The notes under the pieces are model-generated. The model worked only from the letters and a program-made list of their open reading frames with translations. It made no database searches and was not told the DNA's origin. The translations under genes were made by a program, and so were the position numbers. A DNA stretch of 64,000 nucleotides from Corynebacterium pseudotuberculosis. Lineage in GTDB: Bacteria > Actinomycetota > Actinomycetes > Mycobacteriales > Mycobacteriaceae. The stretch is from NCBI RefSeq assembly GCF_002155265.1, contig NZ_CP021251.1:1674001-1738000 (forward strand). The letters are read 5' to 3'. Positions 1 through 8,626 of the stretch are shown here, one piece after another; the stretch's first letter is position 1, and every line of letters starts with the position of its first letter.

Positions 1-692
1 CCAAGAGCCTTATCTACAACACCAGGGCCAGATACCCCAACGCTTACTACGCAGTCAGGCTCTTCCACGCCATGGAAAGCTCCGGCCATAAAGGGATTGT
101 CCCCCACAGCATTGGCAAAAACGACTAATTTAGCGCAAGCAATCGCGCTATTATCTTTAGTCATTTCTGCGGCTTCTTTAATAACCTTGCCCATCTCCTT
201 TACCGCATCCATGTTGATGCCGGCTCGGGAAGAACCAATATTGACGGAAGAGCAAACAACATCCGTGACAGTCAATGCTTCAGGGATAGAGTCGATAAGC
301 TTTTTATCTCCCGCAGTCATGCCTTTTTCAACTAATGCGGAATAGCCACCAATAAAGTTGACTCCCACTGCTTTTGCAGCTCTATCAAGAGCCTTAGCAA
401 TTTCTACGGGGTTACCATCAACTGCTGCTGCGATGAGTGCTACAGGTGTTACAGAAATACGTTTGTTAACGATGGGGATCCCGAGTTCGCGCTCAATGCC
501 TTCGCACTCAGATACAAGATCTTTAGCTACGGTCGTGATCTTGTTATAAACTGCATCGCACGTATCCGCCATTGTTCCACGAACACAATCTAGAAGACTG
601 ATGCCCATAGTCACAGTGCGAATATCAAGACGATATTTCTCAATCATCTCGATTGTTTCCAAGATATTGCTGCTTGAATGAAGCGTAGTCAT
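1..692 (-). CDS. UPF0210 (PFL family, DUF711) protein, 3' end missing
   Basis: The minus strand reads from an ATG at 692 ([20 protein letters not shown]) without a stop to the window edge, about 230 of the family's roughly 450 residues. The region with [34 protein letters not shown] and [10 protein letters not shown] is typical of UPF0210/PFL proteins, which are structurally related to glycyl-radical enzymes but have no settled function. It lies 21 bases downstream of the ACT-domain gene in the same direction. This two-gene pairing is conserved in many bacteria, so co-transcription and an ACT-sensed role are likely. The C-terminal half is outside the window. Confidence 0.9.
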   Translation of the reverse strand, partial: MTTLHSSSNILETIEMIEKYRLDIRTVTMGISLLDCVRGTMADTCDAVYNKITTVAKDLVSECEGIERELGIPIVNKRISVTPVALIAAAVDGNPVEIAKALDRAAKAVGVNFIGGYSALVEKGMTAGDKKLIDSIPEALTVTDVVCSSVNIGSSRAGINMDAVKEMGKVIKEAAEMTKDNSAIACAKLVVFANAVGDNPFMAGAFHGVEEPDCVVSVGVSGPGVVDKAL

Positions 693-713
693 GTGTCTGA
701 AGTTCCTCAGGAG

Positions 714-983
714 CTAGATCGTGTTCATCGCATCGAAAATGGCTTGGGACTGAATCCGGATAACCAAGTTTTGGTCCTTTTCCACTCCTGCCATGTGCTC
801 TTGAATCGTGGCGATGTCTGTCGCCGAATCATCAAAAGACACATGGAGAATCATGGTGAAATAACCATCCATGATTGTTTGGGACACATTATTAATGTTG
901 ATTTCTAGCTCTGCACACTTAGTAGCAACTGCAGCAATAATTCCGGTGTGATCTGCACCGGTCACGGAAATAATGGCGAACAT
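714..983 (-). CDS. ACT domain-containing protein (UPF0237)
   Basis: This 89-residue protein is a single ACT domain with the typical start FAIISVTGADHTGIIAAVA, followed by helix and strand up to the C-terminus. ACT domains bind small ligands, often amino acids, and regulate a partner protein. It is encoded directly upstream of the UPF0210 gene in the same direction, which is the usual genomic arrangement for UPF0237. The ligand is unknown. The length matches the family (about 90 residues), and the ATG at 983 gives the full first beta strand. Confidence 0.9.
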   Translation of the reverse strand: MFAIISVTGADHTGIIAAVATKCAELEININNVSQTIMDGYFTMILHVSFDDSATDIATIQEHMAGVEKDQNLVIRIQSQAIFDAMNTI

Positions 984-1033
984 GACGCTATTTTAGCTGG
1001 AAGCCAAATATGTGGACCTTTCGGGGGAGAGTT

Positions 1034-1753
1034 CTAACGGACGCCTCGGCAGACCTCAATAAAATTTTGGAGCACTTTATTGGAATGCCTTGTATCAATG
1101 TGGGGGAGGACCGCGACGATGGAATCGTAATCTTCGGGGGTAAAGTACCCATAGTCAAAATAGAAATCCATACGGGCTTTCATCGCAGCAGCATCCATTT
1201 CTGCATGAAACTGACATGCCCACGTGGAATTATTGATACGAACCATTTGGATTGGGCAAGTAGGGCCTGTTGCTAATAGAACAACACCCTGACCGAGTTT
1301 TTCAGCGCTTTCCGTGTGTCCGGTAAGTGAAACAAACTCTGGGGGAAGGTCGCAGGTAATTCTGTCGTGTCTCCCTTCCTCTGTGAGCTGAACGACGGTG
1401 GGACCGGATGCTTCAGGGTATGATCGACCTACAGTTCCTCCTGTAAGTGATGTGGCAAGCGCCGTGCCATAACAAATAAAAAACACTGGGATGGGGGCGT
1501 CGATAAGCTTCTGGAGCTCTGAATGAACATGAAGCTGCCATTGATCGTAGGAAACATTGGTAACGTTTAGCGGGCTGCCTCCGACGATCACTCCATCAAA
1601 TCCTTTAGTCGATCCCACGGCTGTTTCAGTGGTATCTAGCATTCGCTGAGTGAGCTGTTCTGGAGAAAGTCCAGTAGCACGAAGAACATCGTTATATTCA
1701 GCGCGCGCAACTGATTCGCCGGATCGTGGGGAGACTAAGAGAACGGAGACCAT
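1034..1753 (-). CDS. Class I glutamine amidotransferase domain protein
   Basis: This 239-residue protein resembles the glutaminase part of GMP synthase. The nucleophile loop reads PVFFICYGTALA with the Cys, and the His appears later in WACQFHAEMD, in the usual order Cys, then His-X-Glu. No synthetase domain is attached. It lies downstream of acnR, as in C. glutamicum, where I recall an equivalent gene being assigned to the McbR sulfur regulon. A perfect McbR-type palindrome sits just before the ATG at 1753, and there is no clear Shine-Dalgarno sequence. The substrate is unknown. A role linked to sulfur or amino-acid metabolism is inferred only from the operator. Confidence 0.85.
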   Translation of the reverse strand: MVSVLLVSPRSGESVARAEYNDVLRATGLSPEQLTQRMLDTTETAVGSTKGFDGVIVGGSPLNVTNVSYDQWQLHVHSELQKLIDAPIPVFFICYGTALATSLTGGTVGRSYPEASGPTVVQLTEEGRHDRITCDLPPEFVSLTGHTESAEKLGQGVVLLATGPTCPIQMVRINNSTWACQFHAEMDAAAMKARMDFYFDYGYFTPEDYDSIVAVLPHIDTRHSNKVLQNFIEVCRGVR

Positions 1754-1757
1754 AGAA

Positions 1758-1787
1758 GCAACTCTAGACTACTTGGTCTAGAGTTGC
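1758..1787 (-). promoter_or_regulatory. McbR-type operator before the glutamine amidotransferase gene
   Basis: GCAACTCTAGAC (1758-1769) and GTCTAGAGTTGC (1776-1787) form a perfect 12-base inverted repeat with a 6-base centre. Inside it, TAGAC-N6-GTCTA is exactly the consensus described for McbR, the repressor of sulfur and methionine genes in C. glutamicum. The site ends 4 bases before the ATG at 1753, so a bound repressor would cover the start region. It could also act as a hairpin in an acnR read-through transcript, but no T-run follows. Confidence 0.7.
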
Positions 1788-1831
1788 AGAATGGTTTGCC
1801 TTAATCGTGAGTTTTTCAATGCTGTTGAAGG

Positions 1832-2410
1832 CTACAGTGCAGGTTTTGGATGAGAGCGCACAGTCTCTTCTACGAGGTCAAGGACTTGATCCAGATCTTC
1901 TGTAGCCGTTCCGGAAGCTAACCGGGAAATAAAGCCGTCCATTACTGTTGCTAGGTACGTGTGAAGAACCTGTATAGGTACATCATCACGCATTCTTCCT
2001 AGATGCGCATTCCGTTCAAGACGGGTTACTACTGCTTCATCTAGTACTTGCTGATGCTCTTGCCATCGAGCTCTGAAAGCAGGGTCCGTGCGAAGCATCT
2101 TAATGATTTCTAGCCGCGTGGCAAGCCAATCATGTCGCTCTGGGTGGTCAAGCATATCTCGCATGACTTCAACCAAACCGTTTTCCGCAACAACTTCCGC
2201 CATCCGCGCCGCGTCTTCTCTTGCTAAAGCCAGAAAAAGATTTTCTTTGTCGCTGAAATGGTGAAAAATCGCGCCGCGAGATTTGCCTATGGCTTCTTCC
2301 AGACGCCGTACGGTCGCCCCCTCGTAGCCGTGTTCGGCAAAACACCTGCGAGCTCCTTCTAGGATCTCTTGGCGACGCAGCGTCAGTTCGGTGCTACTTA
2401 CAACGGGCAC
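1832..2410 (-). CDS. acnR: TetR-type repressor AcnR
   Basis: This 192-residue TetR-family protein has its helix-turn-helix at about residues 27-55 (GATVRRLEEAIGKSRGAIFHHF), followed by the helical ligand and dimer domain. In C. glutamicum AcnR represses the aconitase gene and responds to citrate and divalent metal. Here the gene lies 95 bases downstream of acn in the same direction, and a close copy of the known AcnR box is present in the acn promoter. The GTG at 2410 is preceded by a strong GGAAGGGG ribosome-binding site. Confidence 0.93.
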   Translation of the reverse strand: MPVVSSTELTLRRQEILEGARRCFAEHGYEGATVRRLEEAIGKSRGAIFHHFSDKENLFLALAREDAARMAEVVAENGLVEVMRDMLDHPERHDWLATRLEIIKMLRTDPAFRARWQEHQQVLDEAVVTRLERNAHLGRMRDDVPIQVLHTYLATVMDGFISRLASGTATEDLDQVLDLVEETVRSHPKPAL

Positions 2411-2505
2411 GAAGGACCCCTTCCTACTGGTCTAAAGGACGAGGACTCCACTCAACGAGAATGAAGTCCTCGAAATCCATGATCCTGAACGATTAAGCGC
2501 GCAAC

Positions 2506-5325
2506 TTAGCCCTTAATCATCTGGCGGAGCACAAACTGCAGGATGCCGCCGTTACGATAGTAGTCGGCTTCACCTGGCGTATCGATACGAACGACCGCAT
2601 CGAATTCAACCTTGTCACCGGAACCCTTTGTAGCCGTCACGTGAACAGTCTTCGGAGTAGTTCCGTTATTGAGCTCTTCGATACCTTCAATATCAAAGAC
2701 CTCAGTGCCATCTAGGCCAAGGCTTGCGTGTGACTCGCCTTCAGGGAACTGAAGCGGTATCACGCCCATGCCGATGAGGTTAGAACGGTGAATGCGCTCG
2801 AAGGACTCGGTGATTACGGCCTTGACTCCCAGAAGGTTGGTGCCCTTTGCAGCCCAGTCACGCGATGAACCAGTACCGTACTCTTTTCCACCCAGGACAA
2901 CCAGCGGGATTCCAGCAGCCTTGTAGTTTTCACATGCGTCAAAGATAAAGGCCTGAGGAGCGCCATCCTGGGTAAAGTCGCGAGTATAACCGCCTGCGAC
3001 GTCTACCAGCTGATTCTGCAGGCGAATGTTAGCAAAAGTGCCTCGCATCATTACCTCGTGGTTACCACGGCGGGACCCCAAAGAGTTGTAGTCATGGCGG
3101 GATACGCCATTAGCGTCGAGATACTGCGCAGCAGGTGTTCTCGGTTTAATGGATGATGCAGGAGAAATGTGGTCTGTGGTTACAGAATCGCCTAGTTTTG
3201 CCAAGACGCGAGCGCCCTTGATATCAGTGACCGGAGAAGTTTCCAGGGTCATGCCATCAAAGTAAGGTGCTTTGCGAATATAAGTAGAAGACTCGTCCCA
3301 CTCAAAAGTCTTACCTTCTGGTGTGGGAAGGTTTTGCCACTGCTCGTCGCCTTTGAACACATCGGCGTAGTCGGCCTCGTAGAGTTCGCGAGAAATAGCG
3401 GACTCGATGGTCGACTCGATTTCTTCAGTAGACGGCCAAATGTCCTTCAAGAAGACGTCATTTCCGTCTTGGTCTTTGCCTAGCGCTTGGGTTTCAAAGT
3501 CAAAATCCATTGTTCCGGCGATAGCATAAGCGATTACCATGATCGGGGAGGCCAGGTAATTCATCTTTACATCGGGGGAAATGCGGCCTTCAAAGTTACG
3601 GTTGCCGGAAAGAACTGCGGTTGCAGTCAAGTCGTACTCGTTGATTGCCGTAGAGATTTCTTCCGGAAGCGGGCCAGAGTTACCGATGCAAGTGGTGCAG
3701 CCAAAGCCCGAGAGATAGAAGCCTAAAGCCTCAAGATCTTTCCAAAGATCAGCACGACGGTAGTATCCGTCAACTACCTGAGAGCCCGGAGCACAAATAG
3801 TTTTGACCCATGGTTTAGCCTTGAGCCCCTTTTCTGCAGCCTTACGCGCGATCAGACCGGCGCCAATCATCACAGATGGATTGGAAGTGTTAGTACAGGA
3901 GGTAATGGAAGCAATGGCAACCATTCCATGGTCGAGCGTGTATTCGCCACCGTTTGGAGAGGTGACCACTACAGGGTTGGACTGGCGCCCGGCTGCGCCT
4001 GCGGCAGCAGATTCACCATTGCCAACGCGAGAGGCGTTGTAGTTAACGTTGGAGTCGCCTTCTTCTTGAGCTGCACCTTCCGCATCCATACGCTTTGCCG
4101 GCAAGGACTCGTCTGCAGGCTCTGCAGAACAGTAATCGGGAAGATCTTTGCGGAATTGCTCTTTTGCTTGGTTAAGCAGGATGCGGTCCTGCGGACGCTT
4201 AGGTCCAGCAATCGAGGGGACCACAGTGCCTAGATCTAGCTCTAGATATTCAGAATACTGAGCCTCTGGGGCGTCTTGATCAAGCCACATGCCTTGAGCT
4301 TTGGCGTATGCTTCCACAAGTTCAATTTGCTCTTCCGGACGTCCGGTAAGGCGAAGATACTTGACCGTTTCCTCGTCGATCGGGAAGATCGCACAGGTAG
4401 AACCAAATTCTGGCGACATGTTGCCGATCGTTGCGCGGTTAGCAAGAGGAACGGACTTAACGCCATTGCCGTAGAATTCAACGAATTTCTGGACTACGCC
4501 ATGCTCGCGGAGCATCTCGGTGATGGTAAGCACAACATCGGTTGCGGTTACACCGGCCGGGATTTCACCAGTGAGCTTAAAACCTACAACACGCGGGATT
4601 AGCATGGAGACCGGCTGGCCAAGCATAGCCGCTTCAGCCTCGATACCGCCGACGCCCCAGCCAAGAATGCCGAGACCGTTCTCCATAGTGGTGTGTGAAT
4701 CGGTACCGATGCAGGTATCGGGATACGCCAGGCCATCATTATCAAAAACAACGCGTGCGAGGTTCTCAATATTTACCTGGTGAACAATGCCGGTTCCTGG
4801 AGGTACCACGCGGAAATTGGAGAAGGACTTTGATCCCCAACGTAGGAACTGATAGCGCTCTGCGTTGCGCTCGTACTCAATTTCTACGTTTTTGGCCAGC
4901 GCGTCGTGAGAACCGAAAGCTTCAACGATAACTGAGTGATCGATAACCATCTCAGCAGGATTGAGGGGGTTCACATCATCTGGGTCTCCGCCCAGAGTCT
5001 TTACCGCTTCCCGCATGGTAGCAAGGTCAACAACACAAGGAACGCCGGTGAAATCCTGCATTAAAACGCGTGCGGGGGTGAATTGAATCTCAATGCTGGG
5101 ATCAGCACTGGGATCCCAGTTGGCGATAGCATTGATGTGGTCGGTGGTGATGTTTGCACCATCTTCCGTGCGGAGAAGATTCTCCCCGAGAACCTTCAGA
5201 GAGTATGGCAGATTCTTCATTCCTTCAACCGCGTTTAGCGCGAAGTAATCATAAGACTTGTTGCCAACTTCAAGCGTTTGCTTGGCATTGAAGGAGTTCT
5301 TGCTTTCAGTCACGGTGAGCTCCAT
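2506..5325 (-). CDS. acn: Aconitate hydratase A
   Basis: Aconitase interconverts citrate and isocitrate in the TCA cycle using a [4Fe-4S] cluster. The protein is about 939 residues, as usual for AcnA/IRP-type enzymes. The cluster cysteines are in the [12 protein letters not shown] and [13 protein letters not shown] segments, and the swivel domain follows with [15 protein letters not shown] and [13 protein letters not shown] poorly conserved linker near residues 390-440 is normal for corynebacteria. ATG at 5325 sits directly against GGAG. GTG at 5316 is better spaced from the same GGAG and is an equally plausible start. Expression is probably controlled by AcnR at 5472-5487. Confidence 0.97.
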   Translation of the reverse strand: MELTVTESKNSFNAKQTLEVGNKSYDYFALNAVEGMKNLPYSLKVLGENLLRTEDGANITTDHINAIANWDPSADPSIEIQFTPARVLMQDFTGVPCVVDLATMREAVKTLGGDPDDVNPLNPAEMVIDHSVIVEAFGSHDALAKNVEIEYERNAERYQFLRWGSKSFSNFRVVPPGTGIVHQVNIENLARVVFDNDGLAYPDTCIGTDSHTTMENGLGILGWGVGGIEAEAAMLGQPVSMLIPRVVGFKLTGEIPAGVTATDVVLTITEMLREHGVVQKFVEFYGNGVKSVPLANRATIGNMSPEFGSTCAIFPIDEETVKYLRLTGRPEEQIELVEAYAKAQGMWLDQDAPEAQYSEYLELDLGTVVPSIAGPKRPQDRILLNQAKEQFRKDLPDYCSAEPADESLPAKRMDAEGAAQEEGDSNVNYNASRVGNGESAAAGAAGRQSNPVVVTSPNGGEYTLDHGMVAIASITSCTNTSNPSVMIGAGLIARKAAEKGLKAKPWVKTICAPGSQVVDGYYRRADLWKDLEALGFYLSGFGCTTCIGNSGPLPEEISTAINEYDLTATAVLSGNRNFEGRISPDVKMNYLASPIMVIAYAIAGTMDFDFETQALGKDQDGNDVFLKDIWPSTEEIESTIESAISRELYEADYADVFKGDEQWQNLPTPEGKTFEWDESSTYIRKAPYFDGMTLETSPVTDIKGARVLAKLGDSVTTDHISPASSIKPRTPAAQYLDANGVSRHDYNSLGSRRGNHEVMMRGTFANIRLQNQLVDVAGGYTRDFTQDGAPQAFIFDACENYKAAGIPLVVLGGKEYGTGSSRDWAAKGTNLLGVKAVITESFERIHRSNLIGMGVIPLQFPEGESHASLGLDGTEVFDIEGIEELNNGTTPKTVHVTATKGSGDKVEFDAVVRIDTPGEADYYRNGGILQFVLRQMIKG

Positions 5326-5706
5326 CTCCAAATAGTGATCAGTTTCTTCTGTTCACAGCTGCTGTGTAGTGCTTTGGGCCGGTATCAGCAGCGGATCATG
5401 TTGTCGTCGTCACCCGTTTCGTATGCCTTAAAACGGTGTATCAATATGACGTCGCCTAACGCACATTCTAACAGTACAAGCGTTCTGTTGGCTAATATTG
5501 TGGACTTTATATCCACATTTCCACCCCCTTGTGGGAATCTTTGAGGTTGGAGATTCTGGATTGAATTCACAAAGAGGGGGTATATGCAAAGTGGAAATGA
5601 AGGATCTGACCCTCTGAAGGGGCGGGGCTCGCTAAAGGCCTTGCTATATTTGACACCTAGGGCTTTGGTCAACAAGGCCAATGCTTACGGAAGTTCTGGA
5701 GGGGAA
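5326..5706. other. acn / membrane-protein divergent intergenic region
   Basis: This 381-base gap between divergent genes contains the acn leader, the AcnR box at 5472-5487 and the inverted repeat at 5499-5517. It also contains an in-frame upstream extension of the next gene from 5584, which I do not accept as coding because a much better start lies at 5707. I see no RNA gene or additional open frame with family resemblance here. Confidence 0.6.
5465..5487 (-). promoter_or_regulatory. acn promoter -10 with AcnR operator
   Basis: On the minus strand CAGAACGCTTGTACTG (5487-5472) matches the AcnR motif CAGNACnnncGTACTG except for one spacer base. One base downstream is the hexamer TAGAAT (5470-5465), a good -10 element, so a bound repressor would fill the spacer between -35 and -10. 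Transcription would start near 5458, giving acn a leader of about 130 bases. A second inverted repeat, TGTGGA-N7-TCCACA, lies just upstream at 5499-5517 and has no obvious owner. Confidence 0.75.
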
Positions 5707-6171
5707 ATGCTGCCACAGGGGATCGATATCAATGCTTATATCGCTGAAATAGAGGCAAGTGGTGTGGCTTTGCAAACCCCTAACGCTGAAGTGCATAGAA
5801 AGCTAATCGACGCCACCCAGGGGCACGGACTTGCCATTGCCGTGGTTGACCAAACCCCGGAGCATCCGGCGGACCTAAGGGATCTGGCGCAGGAGCTCCT
5901 CAACCAGGTCTCCACAGACGGTAAATTTTCAACAGTCGCGGTACGCTCTCCCGGCACTGGAGCTGTAGTGAGTAAAAGTCACAGTAGGGCAGAATTAGAG
6001 GCTTGGCAGCATCAGTTTTTTTCCGAACCGGACTACGTATTGGGGGCGACGCGGTTGGTTGCCGATTTAGAGCATGACACCATCCCCCTGGCGCCCGTTG
6101 GCTTGATGGCTTTATTGGCTGTCTCTGTCGCGATAATTGGAACATTTATTTCACAGCGGCGCCGCGGCTAA
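5707..6171 (+). CDS. Rv1476-like membrane protein (DUF6676)
   Basis: The 154-residue protein starts MLPQGIDINAYIAEIEASG. It has a soluble region and one C-terminal membrane helix (about 130-150, PVGLMALLAVSVAIIGTFI) ending in QRRRG, so the N-terminal domain probably faces outside. The ATG at 5707 follows a strong GGAGGGGAA; an in-frame ATG at 5584 lacks this. The placement between acn and a RipA-type NlpC/P60 gene matches Rv1475c-Rv1476-Rv1477 in M. tuberculosis. Function is unknown. Proximity suggests a link to the cell-wall hydrolase next to it, but that is inference. Confidence 0.8.
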   Translation: MLPQGIDINAYIAEIEASGVALQTPNAEVHRKLIDATQGHGLAIAVVDQTPEHPADLRDLAQELLNQVSTDGKFSTVAVRSPGTGAVVSKSHSRAELEAWQHQFFSEPDYVLGATRLVADLEHDTIPLAPVGLMALLAVSVAIIGTFISQRRRG

Positions 6172-6395
6172 TTGCATACGGCAATACATACACCTTCTTT
6201 ACGTCAAGCTTAAGGACCTGACTTAAGGAAGGCGTATTCATTTTCGGGAAAATCCGGCGGTATTTTCATTTTGGGGAATTTGCTAACAGTATGCACGATG
6301 TCATGGGTGGGGACTTGACTCAAAAATGCCGATGAGGCGTGTAAATGCATTTAATAATCCATCTTTTTCGTCCGACACGCGACGTTGGTTAAAAA

Positions 6396-6411
6396 TGTGA
6401 TGTATTTAACA
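6396..6411 (+). promoter_or_regulatory. GlxR-like (CRP-type) site
   Basis: TGTGATGTATTTAACA differs from the corynebacterial GlxR consensus TGTGANNTANNTCACA at a single fixed position. GlxR is the cAMP-responsive global regulator, and growth-linked cell-wall genes are among its known targets in C. glutamicum. The site lies about 40 bases before the structured leader and 330 bases before the NlpC/P60 start. This is a consensus match only. Confidence 0.4.
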
Positions 6412-6438
6412 AATAAGATGTCTGTAAGTAGACTCTGC

Positions 6439-6571
6439 AGGTCAAGTACACGACTGTGATTGGAGTGGTTTTAGACTACAGGTTGGGCTAAAGGAAAAGA
6501 TGAAGACAAAGTGGGAAAAGTGCTTTATGGTTCAATTGTCGACTCGCGAGTCGATTCGAGATACTTGACCT
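6439..6571 (+). promoter_or_regulatory. Structured leader with long-range stem
   Basis: AGGTCAAGTA (6439-6448) is perfectly complementary to TACTTGACCT (6562-6571), which closes a domain of about 130 bases. Inside lies TCGACTCGCGAGTCGA (6539-6554), a perfect 16-base palindrome. The arrangement, a closing stem around an internal hairpin in a long upstream region, is what a cis-acting RNA element or a pair of operators would look like. I looked for the conserved GGGGGAACC and GGGTGAA blocks of the c-di-AMP (ydaO) riboswitch, which controls such hydrolases in actinobacteria, and did not find them. Confidence 0.4.
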
Positions 6572-6741
6572 AACCAAAATCACGCATGTGGGGAAGCACG
6601 CGGAGGAAGAAGTTGGTGATCTTGTCTCTTAATATTGGCTTGCGAGTTGTTTAAATAGAAAGCTGTTTCCTCCTGGCACTATGCCAGGACATAGATGTGC
6701 GCGGTTTTTCCGTCACGTTTAGGGAACTGACAGGAGAACTC

Positions 6742-8484
6742 GTGACCAATTTCGCTTCACGCCGTGACTACACGGCCGGAGTTAGTGTGCTAGGGAAAGC
6801 TCGCGTTATCGTTGCTTCGGGTGTTATCGCCGCATGCATCGGAAGTATCACACCTGCATATGCCGAGCCGGTAAACCCTTCTGACGCTGAGATTGCCGAT
6901 GCTAATGGGGCAGTTGGGCAAGCAGAGGGCAAAGTCTCTGGCTTGGCAGCTTCATTGTCTACCTCCGATAGTCAGATCGCTAGCCTAGAAATGGAAATGG
7001 GGGGCCTGCGAGAGGCTGTAAATAAAGCGCTTGTGGACTACCATGACGCCCAAAGCTCTGCCCAGCAGGCACGCGATGGTGTTTCTACCGCACGGTCACG
7101 CCTTGACGACACTCAATCCGAGATTATTAATGCTCAAAAAGTGTTAGATGAGATCTCTCGGAGTGCCTATCGTAAAGGATCTGCTCCTAGCGGTGTTGCA
7201 GGGGTTGCGGGGAAAACCACATCCGAGGACGCCCTTGATCGACAGACATACCTACGCACTAATGCGGAAAAACAGCGCGAGGCCGTCGATAAGCTTGATC
7301 GTCTCCGTACCGAGCAGGCAAATGAAGAATCTCGGTTGCGTGAAGCCCGGAATCTAGCAGAGCAACGCGAAAAGGCTGCCGAAAGTGCTAAAGCAACAGC
7401 TCAGCAAGCTATCGACGATTCCAGTGCAAAACTTGAAGATAATATACGCAAGCGTGCTGAGCTTGTCGCTCACCGAGATGAAGCCCAACGGGAGCTTGAT
7501 GCTGCTCGAGGCACTGTTTCAAACCTAAACAACCAGCGCAACGAGTATAAGGAATACAAAGAAGCAGAAGCCGCCCGCAAAAAGGCGGAAGAAGAAGCTG
7601 CTGCAGCCGAGAAGGCACGGCAGGAAGCTGAAGCTGCACAGAGGGCGAAAGAGGAGGCTGCTCGAATCGCCGCCGAAGCCGCAGCAAAAGCTGCCAGGGA
7701 GGCTGCGGAAGAGAAATCTCGCAAAGAGGCTGAGGCGCGGGCTGCCCAGGCTGCCGCTGAGGCTGCTGCAGCGAGACGGGAAGCAGAACAGCGAGCTGCT
7801 GCGCAGGAGCGCGCACAACAAACTCGCCGAGATGCAAACACTGCTTCCGCAACAGCGGCTGAGGCTCTTATCCAGGCGGCCATGCCGGATCATGCTTCCC
7901 TCAATAACTCTCGGACAGGCAATGGCCTTAATACAGTGCAATCGCCACAGGCAGTGGAAGCTGCTAATGGGGACTCCGTACTTCGGGATCTCGACGTTGT
8001 ACAGCCAGAGACTTTAGATACGCTCAGTAAAAAAGCGACCGCAGCCGCTGGGAATGCTAGTCGCTCTGCAAAAATCGAGACTGTTATATCCCGGGCCCGA
8101 GCCTATATTGGAACCCCGTATGCTTGGGGCGGCGGTAATGCAAGTGGCCCTACATTGGGTATCCGTGATGGCGGTGTAGCTGACTCGTATGGTGACTATA
8201 ATAAGGTTGGCTTCGACTGCTCTGGTCTTACGCTTTATGCTTTCGCGGGTGTAGGCATTGCGCTTCCGCATTATTCTGGCTACCAGTACCAAAAAGGCAC
8301 AAAGATCAGCCCTTCTGAAATACAACGAGGCGACTTGATTTTCTATGGTCCCAATGCGGAAAATCACGTTGCGATTTATCTAGGCGATGGAACAATGCTA
8401 GAAGCCCCACAGTCTGGCTCTACGGTGAAGGTTTCTCCTGTACGATGGTCCGGAATGAGCCCTTATGCAGTGCGTTTGATCTAG
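6742..8484 (+). CDS. Secreted NlpC/P60 peptidoglycan endopeptidase (RipA/DIP1281 type)
   Basis: The 580-residue secreted protein likely cleaves peptide cross-bridges during cell separation. The signal peptide is about residues 1-42, with cleavage after PAYA. A long coiled coil follows, including a very Ala/Glu/Lys/Arg-rich stretch encoded around 7560-7810. The C-terminal NlpC/P60 domain has its catalytic Cys493 in GFDCSGL and His542 in ENHVAIYLGDG. The GTG at 6742 follows CAGGAGA, whereas the upstream ATG at 6697 has no such site. C. diphtheriae DIP1281 and M. tuberculosis RipA occupy the same genomic position. The upstream region is unusually long and structured. Confidence 0.93.
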   Translation: MTNFASRRDYTAGVSVLGKARVIVASGVIAACIGSITPAYAEPVNPSDAEIADANGAVGQAEGKVSGLAASLSTSDSQIASLEMEMGGLREAVNKALVDYHDAQSSAQQARDGVSTARSRLDDTQSEIINAQKVLDEISRSAYRKGSAPSGVAGVAGKTTSEDALDRQTYLRTNAEKQREAVDKLDRLRTEQANEESRLREARNLAEQREKAAESAKATAQQAIDDSSAKLEDNIRKRAELVAHRDEAQRELDAARGTVSNLNNQRNEYKEYKEAEAARKKAEEEAAAAEKARQEAEAAQRAKEEAARIAAEAAAKAAREAAEEKSRKEAEARAAQAAAEAAAARREAEQRAAAQERAQQTRRDANTASATAAEALIQAAMPDHASLNNSRTGNGLNTVQSPQAVEAANGDSVLRDLDVVQPETLDTLSKKATAAAGNASRSAKIETVISRARAYIGTPYAWGGGNASGPTLGIRDGGVADSYGDYNKVGFDCSGLTLYAFAGVGIALPHYSGYQYQKGTKISPSEIQRGDLIFYGPNAENHVAIYLGDGTMLEAPQSGSTVKVSPVRWSGMSPYAVRLI

Positions 8485-8626
8485 AAGAACGTGTGGCAGT
8501 TTTAAGCGCCTCAGAATGCAAAATTGAGAAATCAATCTTTGCTTCTGGGGTTGACTTATTTTGACGTTCGGTAGTTCTTCTTTCTTAATTTCTCCTGTGA
8601 TCTAGAACAATGTTAGGCTTTTGCGC

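Larger units (their letters stand above)
6172..6741. other. Long upstream region of the NlpC/P60 gene
   Basis: There is no convincing gene in this 570-base stretch. The part up to about 6380 is A/T-rich with short direct repeats such as CTTAAGGA. A GlxR-like site lies at 6396-6411. A structured segment runs from 6439 to 6571, with long-range pairing and an internal 16-base palindrome. About 170 bases then separate that structure from the start codon at 6742. The length suggests a long, regulated 5' untranslated region. Confidence 0.55.

Noticed and set aside
97..549. Two plus-strand frames at the left edge
   Set aside because: They are antisense shadows of the UPF0210 gene, whose minus-strand reading matches the family.
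5584..5706. N-terminal extension of the Rv1476-like gene
   Set aside because: The ATG at 5707 has a strong GGAGGGG site and gives the normal family start; the extension has neither.
6172..6741. c-di-AMP (ydaO) riboswitch before the NlpC/P60 gene
   Set aside because: The expected GGGGGAACC, GGGTGAA and AACCCG-type conserved blocks are missing, so only an unnamed structured leader is reported.
7409..7941. Three long overlapping open frames on the minus strand inside the NlpC/P60 gene
   Set aside because: They mirror the Ala/Glu/Lys-rich coiled-coil codons and give Leu/Ser/Phe-rich or Ala/Ser-rich proteins without any family resemblance.
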